Shown here: piece after piece, positions 7,861 to 16,004 of the stretch
Numbering within the stretch: the stretch's first letter is position 1
Layout of the letters: the number at the start of each line of letters is the position of its first letter
DNA from: Crocinitomicaceae bacterium
GTDB lineage: Bacteria > Bacteroidota > Bacteroidia > Flavobacteriales_D > Crocinitomicaceae
NCBI GenBank assembly: GCA_024643585.1
Contig: JAHEMP010000021.1
Location: 1-16,225 of the forward strand
Direction of reading: 5' to 3'
Length of the DNA: 16,225 nucleotides
Made by a program: the position numbers and the translations under genes
Notes under the pieces: generated by a model
What the model saw: only the letters and a program-made list of their open reading frames with translations
The model's database searches: none
What the model was told of the DNA's origin: nothing

Positions 7861-9420
7861 ATGTCAGATACAGCCACAAGCGCAATTAACATCGAAAAAG
7901 TATTACAAACACTAGGTGTAGAAGCTTTAAATCACGGAGCCTCCACTGGAAATGTTTGGTTGGAAACAAGTGGTGAAACCATTACATCTTTTTCTCCAGT
8001 GGACGGGAAAGCAATTGCGGCTGTCCGCAGTGCCCAACTAAACGATTACGAAACCGTTGTAAAAAAAGCACAAGAAGCATTCGTTACTTGGAGAACAAAA
8101 CCAGCGCCGCATAGGGGTGAAGTAATTCGTCAATTGGCTGAAAAACTTAGACTTTATAAAAATGAATTGGGCCAATTGGTGTCCTATGAAATGGGGAAAT
8201 CCTTGCAAGAAGGCTTAGGCGAAGTCCAAGAAATGATTGACATTTGCGACTTCGCGGTCGGATTGTCACGACAATTGTATGGTTTGACCATGCACTCAGA
8301 AAGACCCGATCACAGAATGTACGAGCAATACCATCCTCTTGGAATAGTCGGTATTATTTCTGCTTTCAATTTTCCAGTTGCAGTTTGGAATTGGAATACA
8401 GCTTTGGCTTGGGTCTGCGGAGACGTTTGTATCTGGAAGCCATCTGAAAAAGCACCTTTAACTGCTATCGCTTGTCAAAAAATAACACAGGAAGTTTTCG
8501 CGGCAAATGATGTTCCAGAAGGAGTATCAGGTTTGGTAATTGGTGGCGCTGAATTAGGAAAAACGATGGCCGAAGATACACGTGTTCCTTTGATTTCAGC
8601 TACAGGATCGACACGTATGGGTAAATCAGTTGGCGCAGCGGTTGGCGCTCGATTAGGAAAATCGTTATTGGAATTAGGTGGAAACAACGCCATCATTATT
8701 ACCCCAACTGCGGATTTACCTATGGTTATTCCAGGAGCCGTATTTGGTGCGGTCGGAACAGGAGGTCAACGATGCACATCCACACGTCGATTAATTATAC
8801 ACGATTCTATCTACGAAAAAGTAAAGGAATCTTTGGTAAAAGCATATGGTCAACTAAAGATTGGAAATCCTTTGGACCAGAACAATCACGTAGGTCCAGT
8901 TATCGATAAAGATGCGGTGAATATGTACTTGAAAGCTTTGGAAGATGTGCAAGCAGAAGGCGGAAAAGTTTTGGTTCCTGGAGGCGTATTGGAAGGCCCT
9001 GGTTATGAAAGCGGTTGCTACGTGAAACCGGCAATCGTTGAAGCTGACAACAACTTCAAAATGGTACAACACGAAACCTTCGCTCCAATTTTGTACATAA
9101 TGAAATATTCTGGAGCTGTTGAAAATGCAATTGCCATTCAAAACAATGTGCCGCAAGGTCTTTCTTCAGCCATCATGACTAACAACATAAAAGAGTCGGA
9201 AGCATTCTTATCTTATGCAGGTTCTGACTGTGGTATAGCCAACGTAAATATTGGAACTTCTGGCGCTGAAATTGGCGGTGCTTTTGGTGGTGAAAAAGAA
9301 ACAGGTGGTGGTCGTGAATCTGGATCGGATGCTTGGAAAGTGTACATGAGAAGACAAACCAACACAATCAATTACGGAAACAGTTTGCCTTTAGCACAAG
9401 GAATTAAGTTTACGATTTAA
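7861..9420 (+). CDS. amaB: Alpha-aminoadipic semialdehyde dehydrogenase (ALDH7/antiquitin type)
   Basis: NAD-dependent aldehyde dehydrogenase of 519 residues. The active-site pieces are complete: AFNFP with Asn170, IWKPSEKAPL with Lys193, SATGSTRMGKSVG (246-258), the general base Glu271 in LLELGGNNA and the nucleophile Cys305 in GTGGQRCTSTRR. The C-terminal block GAEIGGAFGGEKETGGGRES, then a segment ending in LPLAQGIKF, is characteristic of the ALDH7 family (human antiquitin, bacterial AmaB). The expected reaction oxidises alpha-aminoadipate semialdehyde (or its cyclic form, piperideine-6-carboxylate) to alpha-aminoadipate in lysine breakdown. This is the step after the saccharopine dehydrogenase encoded at 4523-5860. 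ATG 7861 is preceded by a good -7 box and an A-rich leader, and a terminator follows at 9492-9522. It appears to be a single-gene transcript. Confidence 0.95.
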   Translation: MSDTATSAINIEKVLQTLGVEALNHGASTGNVWLETSGETITSFSPVDGKAIAAVRSAQLNDYETVVKKAQEAFVTWRTKPAPHRGEVIRQLAEKLRLYKNELGQLVSYEMGKSLQEGLGEVQEMIDICDFAVGLSRQLYGLTMHSERPDHRMYEQYHPLGIVGIISAFNFPVAVWNWNTALAWVCGDVCIWKPSEKAPLTAIACQKITQEVFAANDVPEGVSGLVIGGAELGKTMAEDTRVPLISATGSTRMGKSVGAAVGARLGKSLLELGGNNAIIITPTADLPMVIPGAVFGAVGTGGQRCTSTRRLIIHDSIYEKVKESLVKAYGQLKIGNPLDQNNHVGPVIDKDAVNMYLKALEDVQAEGGKVLVPGGVLEGPGYESGCYVKPAIVEADNNFKMVQHETFAPILYIMKYSGAVENAIAIQNNVPQGLSSAIMTNNIKESEAFLSYAGSDCGIANVNIGTSGAEIGGAFGGEKETGGGRESGSDAWKVYMRRQTNTINYGNSLPLAQGIKFTI

Positions 9421-9491
9421 AAAGTCGAAAGTTGCCAGGCTTTGCTTCGCGAATGACGTTGATGGTTCTGAGTGCTTAAACTAAAGTAATT

Positions 9492-9522
9492 AAGAGATTT
9501 CCTTTTGGGAGTCTCTTTTTTT
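9492..9522 (+). terminator. Intrinsic terminator after the ALDH7 gene
   Basis: AAGAGA (9492-9497) pairs with TCTCTT (9512-9517), with a possible extra CC/GG pairing inside, and is followed by a run of T through 9522. It lies about 70 bases after the ALDH7 stop. On the minus strand the same hairpin has no T-run, so it is less convincing for the outer-membrane-protein transcript arriving from the other side. Confidence 0.65.
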
Positions 9523-9611
9523 GTTGGCTTGGCGCCAATACTCCGCTCCGTGAGCTCATTATTTTGAGAAACAATTTAGACCTCATTAAAACTTGCACCT
9601 ATGTCTTTGCC

Positions 9612-11324
9612 CTAAAACTTAAACGTAAATCCTCCCATAACTTGGAACCCTTGAACTGGGTAATTGCTCCATCTCAAATAACGCTGAGCCGCAACATTGT
9701 TCATTTGAAAGAACACTGATATTCGTTTGTTGTAGAGGTACTCCAAACTTAAATTAGCATCTCCAATAAAACCAAGACTTTTAAAGTATTGATTGTTTTC
9801 TTTCAACACATCTGTGCCTGGTCCGTATACCAATTGCTTTCTACCTCCCATAAGAGTTACGTCCAATTGAGCTACCAATTTGTCGTATAAATTATACTTG
9901 CCTCTTACGGTAAATTCCAAATTTGGCAAATTCCAAGCATAACTGTTGTTCAACAAAACGTAAGAATGGTATTTTCCTATCAAGTCGATTTTGATTTTCT
10001 CTTTTAATTGGAAGTACATACTTCCCTCAACTGTCGCCTGATTCAGCGTGTCATATATCACTTTAAATTGATTCCCTCTTGTGTGCAACGTGTCCGTAAT
10101 ATAAAAAGCTTTGTTTTTAATATGCATAAAACTGGCTCCAATATTAAAACCTATTCTTTTAGAAATGGTTCCTTTAATACCTCCGTAAAAATCTATGGCT
10201 TTGTGTTCATTTTTAATTTCTACATTTGGTAAAATGAACTCATTAACTTGACTTAGACTCTTAAAGGATTGTTGCGTCAAGCCCCCTTTAATACCAACAT
10301 ATGGAATAAAAATATCATTGAACAATGAATATTTTACATCCGCAATTGGGTAAATATAAGCCTTCGTTTTATCACTTGCATCGACCGTAAAATCAATACC
10401 TACGGTTGCTTTCAATCGGTTGTTTTGAGCATAAGTGGTCACATGCGGGCGCAAACTGAAAACGGTATTGCTTCTGTACAGACCGGAATCAGCAGGAGAT
10501 ATGTATTTGCTGACTTCGCCATATTTGTATTGGTTGTACTGCAAAGATATGTCTGCCGCAAATAACTCTTTTCCCATTTTATACCATGCACCTCCTTGAA
10601 CCGCAACATAATTTTCCTTTGCTTTCCAATTGGCCAAAGAATCGATTTCTGGTTGCGCCGAGTGGTAATTGTTATAAGTCAGACCAACTTTGTAATTCAA
10701 GTTTGCACTGTCACGTTTATGGGATAAAAATTCCGTAGAAAATCCAATATCAGAATACCGTTGTCGAATACTATCTTTTGCAATGGAATCGTTTTTGAAA
10801 CCATAATAATGCAAACCTTGACTTCCCAAATGGAAAGCCCCATTAAGCGTATAATCATTGTCTAATATAGATCCAAATAATTCGCCTTTTGTTCGATCAA
10901 ATTGTGCCGGAGCATAATCGCTTATGTTGCCAAAAGAACTCAAATGTTTGACATTAACCCCGTAATGGTATCTTCTTGAGCGTGTGTTGTTGAAATATAC
11001 CTCGCCGAGTGGCATAAACTCGGAGCCCACTCCAACTTTTACATACGTTCTATAAAGTTGTGGCAATTTATCGACAATTTTAACCGAAGCCGGGTCAATT
11101 TTCTGCAAAACGATAGAAGTAGGTTGCAACAAACTCAATCGCGGGTAATCGATAACGGGTGTCGGCAAAACAGTATCTATAATTACTGGTGCCTCGGCAA
11201 TTCTTGTTGCCTTTTCAACCTCTCGGTTCCCTTTAATAATTATTGTTACATCTCCTTGGGCAAACAGACCAAAGGAACAAAGGACCGCACAAAACGCTAG
11301 GAAATTTTTCTGTTTAGTTGCCAT
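9612..11324 (-). CDS. Outer-membrane beta-barrel protein (TonB-receptor-like, no plug seen)
   Basis: 570 residues with a Sec signal peptide (MATKQKNFLAFCAVLCSFGL, cleavage near FAQ-GD). After a periplasmic stretch of about 75 residues, the rest alternates polar and hydrophobic/aromatic residues as in beta-strands, starting near LYRTYVKVGVGSEFMPLGEV. It ends in VMGGFTFKF, a typical terminal strand with final Phe recognised by the BAM machinery. It resembles Bacteroidota proteins often annotated as TonB-dependent receptors, but I see neither a TonB-box nor a recognisable plug domain, so active uptake is not supported. Its start overlaps the 3' end of the upstream TPR gene by 11 bases, implying cotranscription and probably coupled translation. 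The barrel and the TPR protein may therefore act together in the envelope; the function is unknown. Confidence 0.78.
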   Translation of the reverse strand: MATKQKNFLAFCAVLCSFGLFAQGDVTIIIKGNREVEKATRIAEAPVIIDTVLPTPVIDYPRLSLLQPTSIVLQKIDPASVKIVDKLPQLYRTYVKVGVGSEFMPLGEVYFNNTRSRRYHYGVNVKHLSSFGNISDYAPAQFDRTKGELFGSILDNDYTLNGAFHLGSQGLHYYGFKNDSIAKDSIRQRYSDIGFSTEFLSHKRDSANLNYKVGLTYNNYHSAQPEIDSLANWKAKENYVAVQGGAWYKMGKELFAADISLQYNQYKYGEVSKYISPADSGLYRSNTVFSLRPHVTTYAQNNRLKATVGIDFTVDASDKTKAYIYPIADVKYSLFNDIFIPYVGIKGGLTQQSFKSLSQVNEFILPNVEIKNEHKAIDFYGGIKGTISKRIGFNIGASFMHIKNKAFYITDTLHTRGNQFKVIYDTLNQATVEGSMYFQLKEKIKIDLIGKYHSYVLLNNSYAWNLPNLEFTVRGKYNLYDKLVAQLDVTLMGGRKQLVYGPGTDVLKENNQYFKSLGFIGDANLSLEYLYNKRISVFFQMNNVAAQRYLRWSNYPVQGFQVMGGFTFKF

Positions 11325-14300
11325 TCAATTCTATTATTGGTGTGTTATTTGGGTCAAGATCTTTGTTCGGATTTTTCAATTCTAAGAGTTCGGCCCATAA
11401 GAGGTCTGCTTCATCCAAAATGCCATCGCTGGAAACTGGATAGTTGTCCATTACCGATTTTAATGTTTGTTCCGCCTGAACTAAATCTGGTTTTACCATC
11501 AAAATACGTGTTTCGAGCAACAGGGCTTTGGCAACCCAATAATTGTACATGGGTTTCATTTTCTGTATCGCTCTAACCTCTTTATCTGCTTTGTCCATTT
11601 CATTCTGCTTGAAGTACAACTCAGCAATCGTGTATTTGGCCTCCGCTCCCATTATGGTGGTTGTATTTTTTGAGATCCATGTCAAAGGCTCAAGTGCACC
11701 TGCAAAATCGTTCAATCGATAAAGCGACATTCCCTTTGCATATTCTCCTTCCAATCGAATGGTGGTGTTCAATTTGGCACTACCCAGAATTTTATCAGCA
11801 TAAGTTGCCGCGTCTAACCAGTTTTCGACCAAGAAAGATGAGCGCATAATACCCAAACGCGCATTGTAAATAACATCTGGTTGAGAAGAAACTTCTTCTA
11901 ATTTCAAATAGTAAGGCAAAGCTTCTTGGTATTTACCTCCGTTGTACATGTATTTTGAAACTTTTAATGCTGCAAACTCTGTGTAACCATTGTTTGGCCC
12001 TTGTAAGGCTTCTTGGTAAATACGAATAGCCTGAGGTTCATCCCCTGTTCGCTCGTAACAATTGCCCAAATAAATTTTCATTTCGACGCTGTACTTGCCT
12101 GTTGGATAGCGTTCTAGGTATTTTTGAATTTGCGGTATCGCGATGGCAAAACTGCTATCCTTGTACAATTCAAATGCAGGAGAATAGAACAATTCCTCTT
12201 GCTCATCTGAACCTAAATTAGCACAAGGGTATTTGTCAATGATGGCTTGAAGTTTCTCAGGTTGTTTCATTGCTCGATAGACATCCAATAAACCTTTTCC
12301 TCCTGCCTCACAAATTAATCGGTCTCCACTGTATTTGTCTAGCACCTTCTTATACTCCGTTTCTGAACGAGCATAATCTTGCTTTTTATAGTAAATATCC
12401 GCGATTTCGACCATCGCGTCTTTTACAATTATGGCATTCGGATAATCCGTTATAATTTGCTCATAATACTTCAATGCCTGATTGTATTGACTTTGACCCT
12501 TATAGGTTGCGGCAATTTCTTGAATGGAAATTTGAACGTATTTCGATCTCGGATAATTATTCACAATATCCAATAAAACCCGTATTTTATCGTCTCCTTT
12601 ATCGTCGTATCCATACGTTTTACCTAGGTAAAACAATCCCTGATCCTCATATCCAGCTTTAAGAGAAATTGCACTTTTATAGGCCTGAATGGCCGGCTCA
12701 TTTTGTCTGGTAGAATAATATCCGTCTCCAATTCGCATATAGGCATCCGCCAATTTGGTTTTATTCGGTACGGAAGACTGCTGGGTATATAGCTTAAAGG
12801 ACTCTATGGCTTCCATAGTATCCCGAAGCATCAAGTTTGCGTAGCCAATGTTGTAGTACGCATCACTTTTTAACTTAACATCCGCGATGCCAGATGAAGT
12901 TAGAAATGCCCGGTATTCCTGTATTGCGCTTCTGTATAATTTCTTTTGATAATTGGCATCGCCAGCCCAAAATTTTGCCTTCCCGCTTAATACAGGGTCA
13001 ATTGGAAATTTATCCACTAAATCAAACAAGCGAATTGCATCGTCGTAATTTGCTTTCTGATATTGTTCTACCCCCGCATTGAAAGAAATCAACTGATACA
13101 CTTTTTTCAATCGAATATCTTTGTTTGGAATTTTATCTAGGGATTGTAAGGCTTTTCCGTAGTTATTTGTCTTGGTATAACAATTCACCAAATACTGGTA
13201 AATCTCATTCTTACGCAAGGAGTTTGGATATTCCGTCAAATAGCGCTCCATAGCAACGACGGCCTCATCGTAGGGATTAAGGTCTAATTTGTACGATAGA
13301 ACAGCAAATTGGTACAAAGCATCTTCTCTTACGTCCGATCGAAAAGACAGCCCAGCTGCTTGCTCAAATGAATTTCGGGCCGGAACAGGTTTGTCTAGAC
13401 TCAAATAACATTCTCCCATTTGATACAAAGCAATTTGGGCAAGGGTATCATCGACCTTCGTTGTTTTATCGAAAAAACGTATGGCCTTTTCGTAGGACTT
13501 ACTTTGGAAATAACAATACGCCAACTGATAATCTTCTGATCGCGTAGTTTGTGTTTTGGCATTGTATTTTTCGAGATAAGGAACCGCTTCGTCGTATTTA
13601 CCAACTCTATAAAAAGCATCCCCTATTAGTAGGTTAATATCTTTGTCATTAGCAAGATTCACAGAATCTGACAAAGTGGGCGCTAGCGCAGCAACCTCAT
13701 CGTATCGTCCTTGTAAATAGTAGATTTGCGCTATGTAATAAGGGCAAATAGCTGAAAATTTAGGGTCACTTTTTAATTTCTCAAAACCATCCAAGGCGGT
13801 TTGATACGATCCGAATAAATAGGCAATGTGCGAATAATAATAAAGTGCCGGAGGTCCATATTGAGAAGTACTTTCCTTTACTTCATGAAAAGCGCTTCGA
13901 GCAGCAACCATATTGTTCAATTCAAAATAGGCATACCCCATTTTAAAATAGAATTCCTCTCGGTCGTCTGGCTCAACCTCAGATGCCGGCAATTGTTCAA
14001 ACCAATATATTACGTCTTTGTAGTCTTTCTTCTGATAAAAATATTTTCCGAGACGGAGAAAGATCATATGTTTATAGATACTTTCTGGATAGTTTTTATT
14101 GAATTCTTCAAGAAGTTTTACTCCATCGTTTTGATACAACTCAAGAGCTGAAAGTCCTTCGTAATATCTTGCTTTGATGTACAACGGGTCATTGGTTTGT
14201 TTGAACCCAATTGTGAAATCATGAAATTCTTTGCGCGCCGCTCCATACTGCTCTTTCAAAAACAATTCTTCCGCACGGTAAAAAGGTGCGTAAACACTGT

Positions 14301-14373
14301 TGTATTTATCAGAAGTTTGAGCCCAAATGGAACCGCATGAGAAAAGAAGGTATGCTAAAAGTATTTTGCGCAT
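11314..14373 (-). CDS. Large exported tetratricopeptide-repeat protein
   Basis: About 1019 residues from ATG 14373 (MRKILLAYLLFSCGSIWAQT), giving a compact Sec signal peptide; ATG 14382 would add only Met-Gly-Ala. The mature protein is TPR-like helical repeats along nearly its whole length, for example AEELFLKEQYGAARKEF near the start, IGDAFYRVGKYDEAVPYLEK, YQMGECYLSLDKPVPARNSF, FWAGDANYQKKLYRSAIQEY, YYEQIITDYPNAIIVKDAMV and YTIAELYFKQNEMDKADKEV near the end. There is no transmembrane anchor after the signal and no lipobox Cys in the right place, so a soluble periplasmic protein is likely. TPR arrays are protein-binding scaffolds. The overlap with the downstream barrel gene suggests that protein as its partner. 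I do not recognise a characterised orthologue. The gene diverges from the FtsE-like ATPase gene. Confidence 0.85.
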   Translation of the reverse strand: MRKILLAYLLFSCGSIWAQTSDKYNSVYAPFYRAEELFLKEQYGAARKEFHDFTIGFKQTNDPLYIKARYYEGLSALELYQNDGVKLLEEFNKNYPESIYKHMIFLRLGKYFYQKKDYKDVIYWFEQLPASEVEPDDREEFYFKMGYAYFELNNMVAARSAFHEVKESTSQYGPPALYYYSHIAYLFGSYQTALDGFEKLKSDPKFSAICPYYIAQIYYLQGRYDEVAALAPTLSDSVNLANDKDINLLIGDAFYRVGKYDEAVPYLEKYNAKTQTTRSEDYQLAYCYFQSKSYEKAIRFFDKTTKVDDTLAQIALYQMGECYLSLDKPVPARNSFEQAAGLSFRSDVREDALYQFAVLSYKLDLNPYDEAVVAMERYLTEYPNSLRKNEIYQYLVNCYTKTNNYGKALQSLDKIPNKDIRLKKVYQLISFNAGVEQYQKANYDDAIRLFDLVDKFPIDPVLSGKAKFWAGDANYQKKLYRSAIQEYRAFLTSSGIADVKLKSDAYYNIGYANLMLRDTMEAIESFKLYTQQSSVPNKTKLADAYMRIGDGYYSTRQNEPAIQAYKSAISLKAGYEDQGLFYLGKTYGYDDKGDDKIRVLLDIVNNYPRSKYVQISIQEIAATYKGQSQYNQALKYYEQIITDYPNAIIVKDAMVEIADIYYKKQDYARSETEYKKVLDKYSGDRLICEAGGKGLLDVYRAMKQPEKLQAIIDKYPCANLGSDEQEELFYSPAFELYKDSSFAIAIPQIQKYLERYPTGKYSVEMKIYLGNCYERTGDEPQAIRIYQEALQGPNNGYTEFAALKVSKYMYNGGKYQEALPYYLKLEEVSSQPDVIYNARLGIMRSSFLVENWLDAATYADKILGSAKLNTTIRLEGEYAKGMSLYRLNDFAGALEPLTWISKNTTTIMGAEAKYTIAELYFKQNEMDKADKEVRAIQKMKPMYNYWVAKALLLETRILMVKPDLVQAEQTLKSVMDNYPVSSDGILDEADLLWAELLELKNPNKDLDPNNTPIIELNGN

Positions 14374-14516
14374 TGCACCCATATTTTAAACGAATAAAGG
14401 TAAGCGTATCCCCGGCTGTTGGATTTGAAATCCCTAAAAGTTTTAAACGCGATACTGTTGAGATTATTTCATCTCTTCCAGAAATTAACACATTCAAAAA
14501 ATGCAACTTTACACCT

Positions 14517-15242
14517 ATGGAGACAGCTCAACCCAAGGTAATAAAAATTCATCAAGGAAAAATTTACCAGCAATCGGATTTGGTATTGCAAAATATTGAT
14601 TTTGAACTTGGTGACAAAGAATTTGTATATTTAATTGGAAAGACTGGAACGGGTAAGAGTAGTTTTCTAAAAACGCTTTACGGTGAATTGAATCTTGCCG
14701 AAGGAGAAGGTTCCGTAGCAGGATTTAACCTACGAAAATTGAAACGTCGAGATGTTCCAATGTTGAGACGGAAATTGGGAATTGTTTTCCAAGATTTTCA
14801 ATTGTTGACCGATAGATCTGTAAAAGCCAATTTGTTCTTCGTGATGAAAGCAACCGGCTGGGTAGATAAAAAAGCGATGGAAAATCGTGCTTTGGAAGTA
14901 CTTAAATTGGTGGGACTTGAGCACAAATTGAATACAAAAGCATTTGCGCTTTCGGGTGGTGAACAGCAACGTGTTTCTATTGCTCGAGCTTTGCTCAATC
15001 GTCCAAAATTAATTTTAGCAGATGAACCGACTGGAAACTTGGACTCAGAAACTTCGGAAGAAATCATGATGCTCCTTCGTGCTGTTGCCAATGAAGAAAA
15101 TTCAGCGGTTGTTATGGCCACACATGACATGACGATGGTCGAAAAATTTCCTGGTCGTGTAATTCGCGTAAAAGATGGTGGAATTCAAGAAGTGCAATCC
15201 ATTGATCGCTTCGACCCCTTCACTCCGTTTTCAGCGCATTAG
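14517..15242 (+). CDS. ftsE: FtsE-like ABC transporter ATP-binding protein
   Basis: ABC ATPase of 241 residues, the compact size of FtsE/LolD-type subunits. All nucleotide-binding motifs are present: Walker A GKTGTGKSS (41-49), Q-loop VFQDFQLL, signature LSGGEQQRVSIARALL and Walker B LILADEPTGNLD. The H-loop is ATHDM. FtsE normally pairs with the membrane protein FtsX to control peptidoglycan hydrolases during division; no ftsX is present in the window, so the partner must be elsewhere. LolD-type lipoprotein-release ATPases are the main alternative. I chose ATG 14517 (METAQPKVIKIHQGKIY). The frame is open back to 14286, but that extension would be antisense to the start of the TPR gene and lacks ABC similarity. 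The 3' end overlaps the convergent lipoprotein gene by four bases, with a terminator immediately after the stop. Confidence 0.85.
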   Translation: METAQPKVIKIHQGKIYQQSDLVLQNIDFELGDKEFVYLIGKTGTGKSSFLKTLYGELNLAEGEGSVAGFNLRKLKRRDVPMLRRKLGIVFQDFQLLTDRSVKANLFFVMKATGWVDKKAMENRALEVLKLVGLEHKLNTKAFALSGGEQQRVSIARALLNRPKLILADEPTGNLDSETSEEIMMLLRAVANEENSAVVMATHDMTMVEKFPGRVIRVKDGGIQEVQSIDRFDPFTPFSAH

Positions 15243-15487
15243 TCTTCACAAGACTTTTTCCATTCTCTCATTTCTCCGCCATTAGCGTTTTCAAAAGGAG
15301 CACAAAGTTTCTTTTTTTCTTCTCTCGTCTTAAGCATTTGGTCTTTTTTTGCATTCGACAAGTCTCCACTCAACACTTCATTTGTAATTGAATTCAACTG
15401 TTCGCCTTTTTCAAGGCAGTCGCAAAAACCTTCAGGCGCTGAATTGCAACCTACTAAAATCAAAGAAACAAAAAGGATTTTTTTCAT
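15239..15487 (-). CDS. Small Cys-containing lipoprotein of unknown function
   Basis: 82 residues: a short signal peptide MKKILFVSLILVGC with lipobox LVGC (Cys14) followed by a mature part of about 68 residues. Besides the lipidated Cys there are four more (PEGFCDCLEKG, KKLCAPF, KKSCED), compatible with two disulfides in the periplasm. The centre is a charged, probably helical segment (LSNAKKDQMLKTREEKKKL). Small lipoproteins with this kind of Cys spacing are common hypotheticals in Bacteroidota; no function is known to me. It ends on top of the ftsE stop codon and the ftsE terminator occupies its last codons. The left inverted repeat of the DUF559 unit begins about 40 bases upstream of its start. 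Confidence 0.75.
   Translation of the reverse strand: MKKILFVSLILVGCNSAPEGFCDCLEKGEQLNSITNEVLSGDLSNAKKDQMLKTREEKKKLCAPFENANGGEMREWKKSCED
15241..15259 (+). terminator. Intrinsic terminator of ftsE, embedded in the convergent gene
   Basis: AGTCTT (15241-15246) and AAGACT (15250-15255) form a perfect 6-bp stem with loop CAC, followed by T through 15259. It overlaps the ftsE stop codon and lies in the last codons of the small lipoprotein gene on the other strand. Confidence 0.6.
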
Positions 15488-15527
15488 AAGGTGAAGTTAA
15501 ATAAAATAAATTGAAGAGATTTAAACT

Positions 15528-15562
15528 TTCCCCCTTTGGAGGGGGACTAAGGGGGAGGATTT
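15528..15562. repeat. Left inverted repeat of the DUF559 unit
   Basis: A 35-base G/C-rich repeat in an AT-rich surround. Its core is a hairpin, TCCCCCT (15529-15535) with AGGGGGA (15540-15546) around loop TTGG, followed by a second G5 run (15551-15555). It matches the reverse complement of 16005-16039 at 34 of 35 positions. Four closely spaced G-runs on the plus strand could also support a G-quadruplex. Confidence 0.85.
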
Positions 15563-15623
15563 TTAGAATTTTTTATTGTAAGACTCACTAATTTCTCATA
15601 ACTTAAAGTAGAATTGAGAAAAA

Positions 15624-15998
15624 ATGAATCACTACTACAACAAAAATCTAAAAACCTTTGCTCGAGAATTACGCACTGAATCTGTTTCGAAAGGAGAAAA
15701 ATACATTTGGAAAGCATTACTATCCAAAGGAAAAACAAGCGTTAAATTCAAAAGACAAAGACCTATACTTTATTTTATCGTTGATTTTTTCTGTCAAGAA
15801 ATAGGTTTAATAATTGAAATAGATGGGAACTCACATGCTTTGAATGGTTCAAAGGATAAATGGCGACAAGACCAATTGGAAAAGATTGGTTTTACAGTAT
15901 TGAGATTTTCTGAAGGTGATGTTTTGCAAAACTTGGATTTGGTTGAAGCACAAATCCGTCATGTAATCTATTGCTTAAAAAAAGGCGATATTAATTAG
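15624..15998 (+). CDS. DUF559 domain protein, predicted Vsr-like PD-(D/E)XK endonuclease
   Basis: 124 residues, the normal length of stand-alone DUF559 proteins. Family landmarks in order: ARELRTESVSKGEKYIWKAL (13-32), VKFKRQRPI (40-48), YFIVDFFCQEIGLIIEIDG (50-68) and GFTVLRFSEGDVLQNLD (89-105). Asp54 (VDFFC) with Glu65 and Asp67 (IEIDG) are where the metal-binding residues of the Vsr/PD-(D/E)XK nuclease fold are expected, so it looks catalytically intact. DUF559 proteins are predicted nucleases with no well-established cellular role; I cannot assign a target. The gene is bracketed by 35-bp inverted repeats (15528-15562 and 16005-16039), which suggests it belongs to a repeat-associated unit and not to a neighbouring operon. 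There is no methyltransferase or mismatch-repair gene beside it. The start at ATG 15624 is the only one that preserves the N-terminal family region. Confidence 0.85.
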   Translation: MNHYYNKNLKTFARELRTESVSKGEKYIWKALLSKGKTSVKFKRQRPILYFIVDFFCQEIGLIIEIDGNSHALNGSKDKWRQDQLEKIGFTVLRFSEGDVLQNLDLVEAQIRHVIYCLKKGDIN

Positions 15999-16004
15999 TT
16001 TCAT

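Noticed and set aside
9612..11324. Calling the barrel protein a full TonB-dependent receptor
   Set aside because: No TonB box or plug domain is visible and 570 residues is short for a complete receptor, so only the beta-barrel assignment is kept.
14286..14516. 77-codon N-terminal extension of the FtsE-like gene
   Set aside because: The frame is open but most of it is antisense to the signal-peptide end of the TPR gene, it has no ABC-family similarity, and ATG 14517 gives the expected family length.
14798..15130. Minus-strand frame of 110 codons inside the FtsE-like gene
   Set aside because: Antisense shadow of conserved ABC motifs; no promoter or family resemblance.
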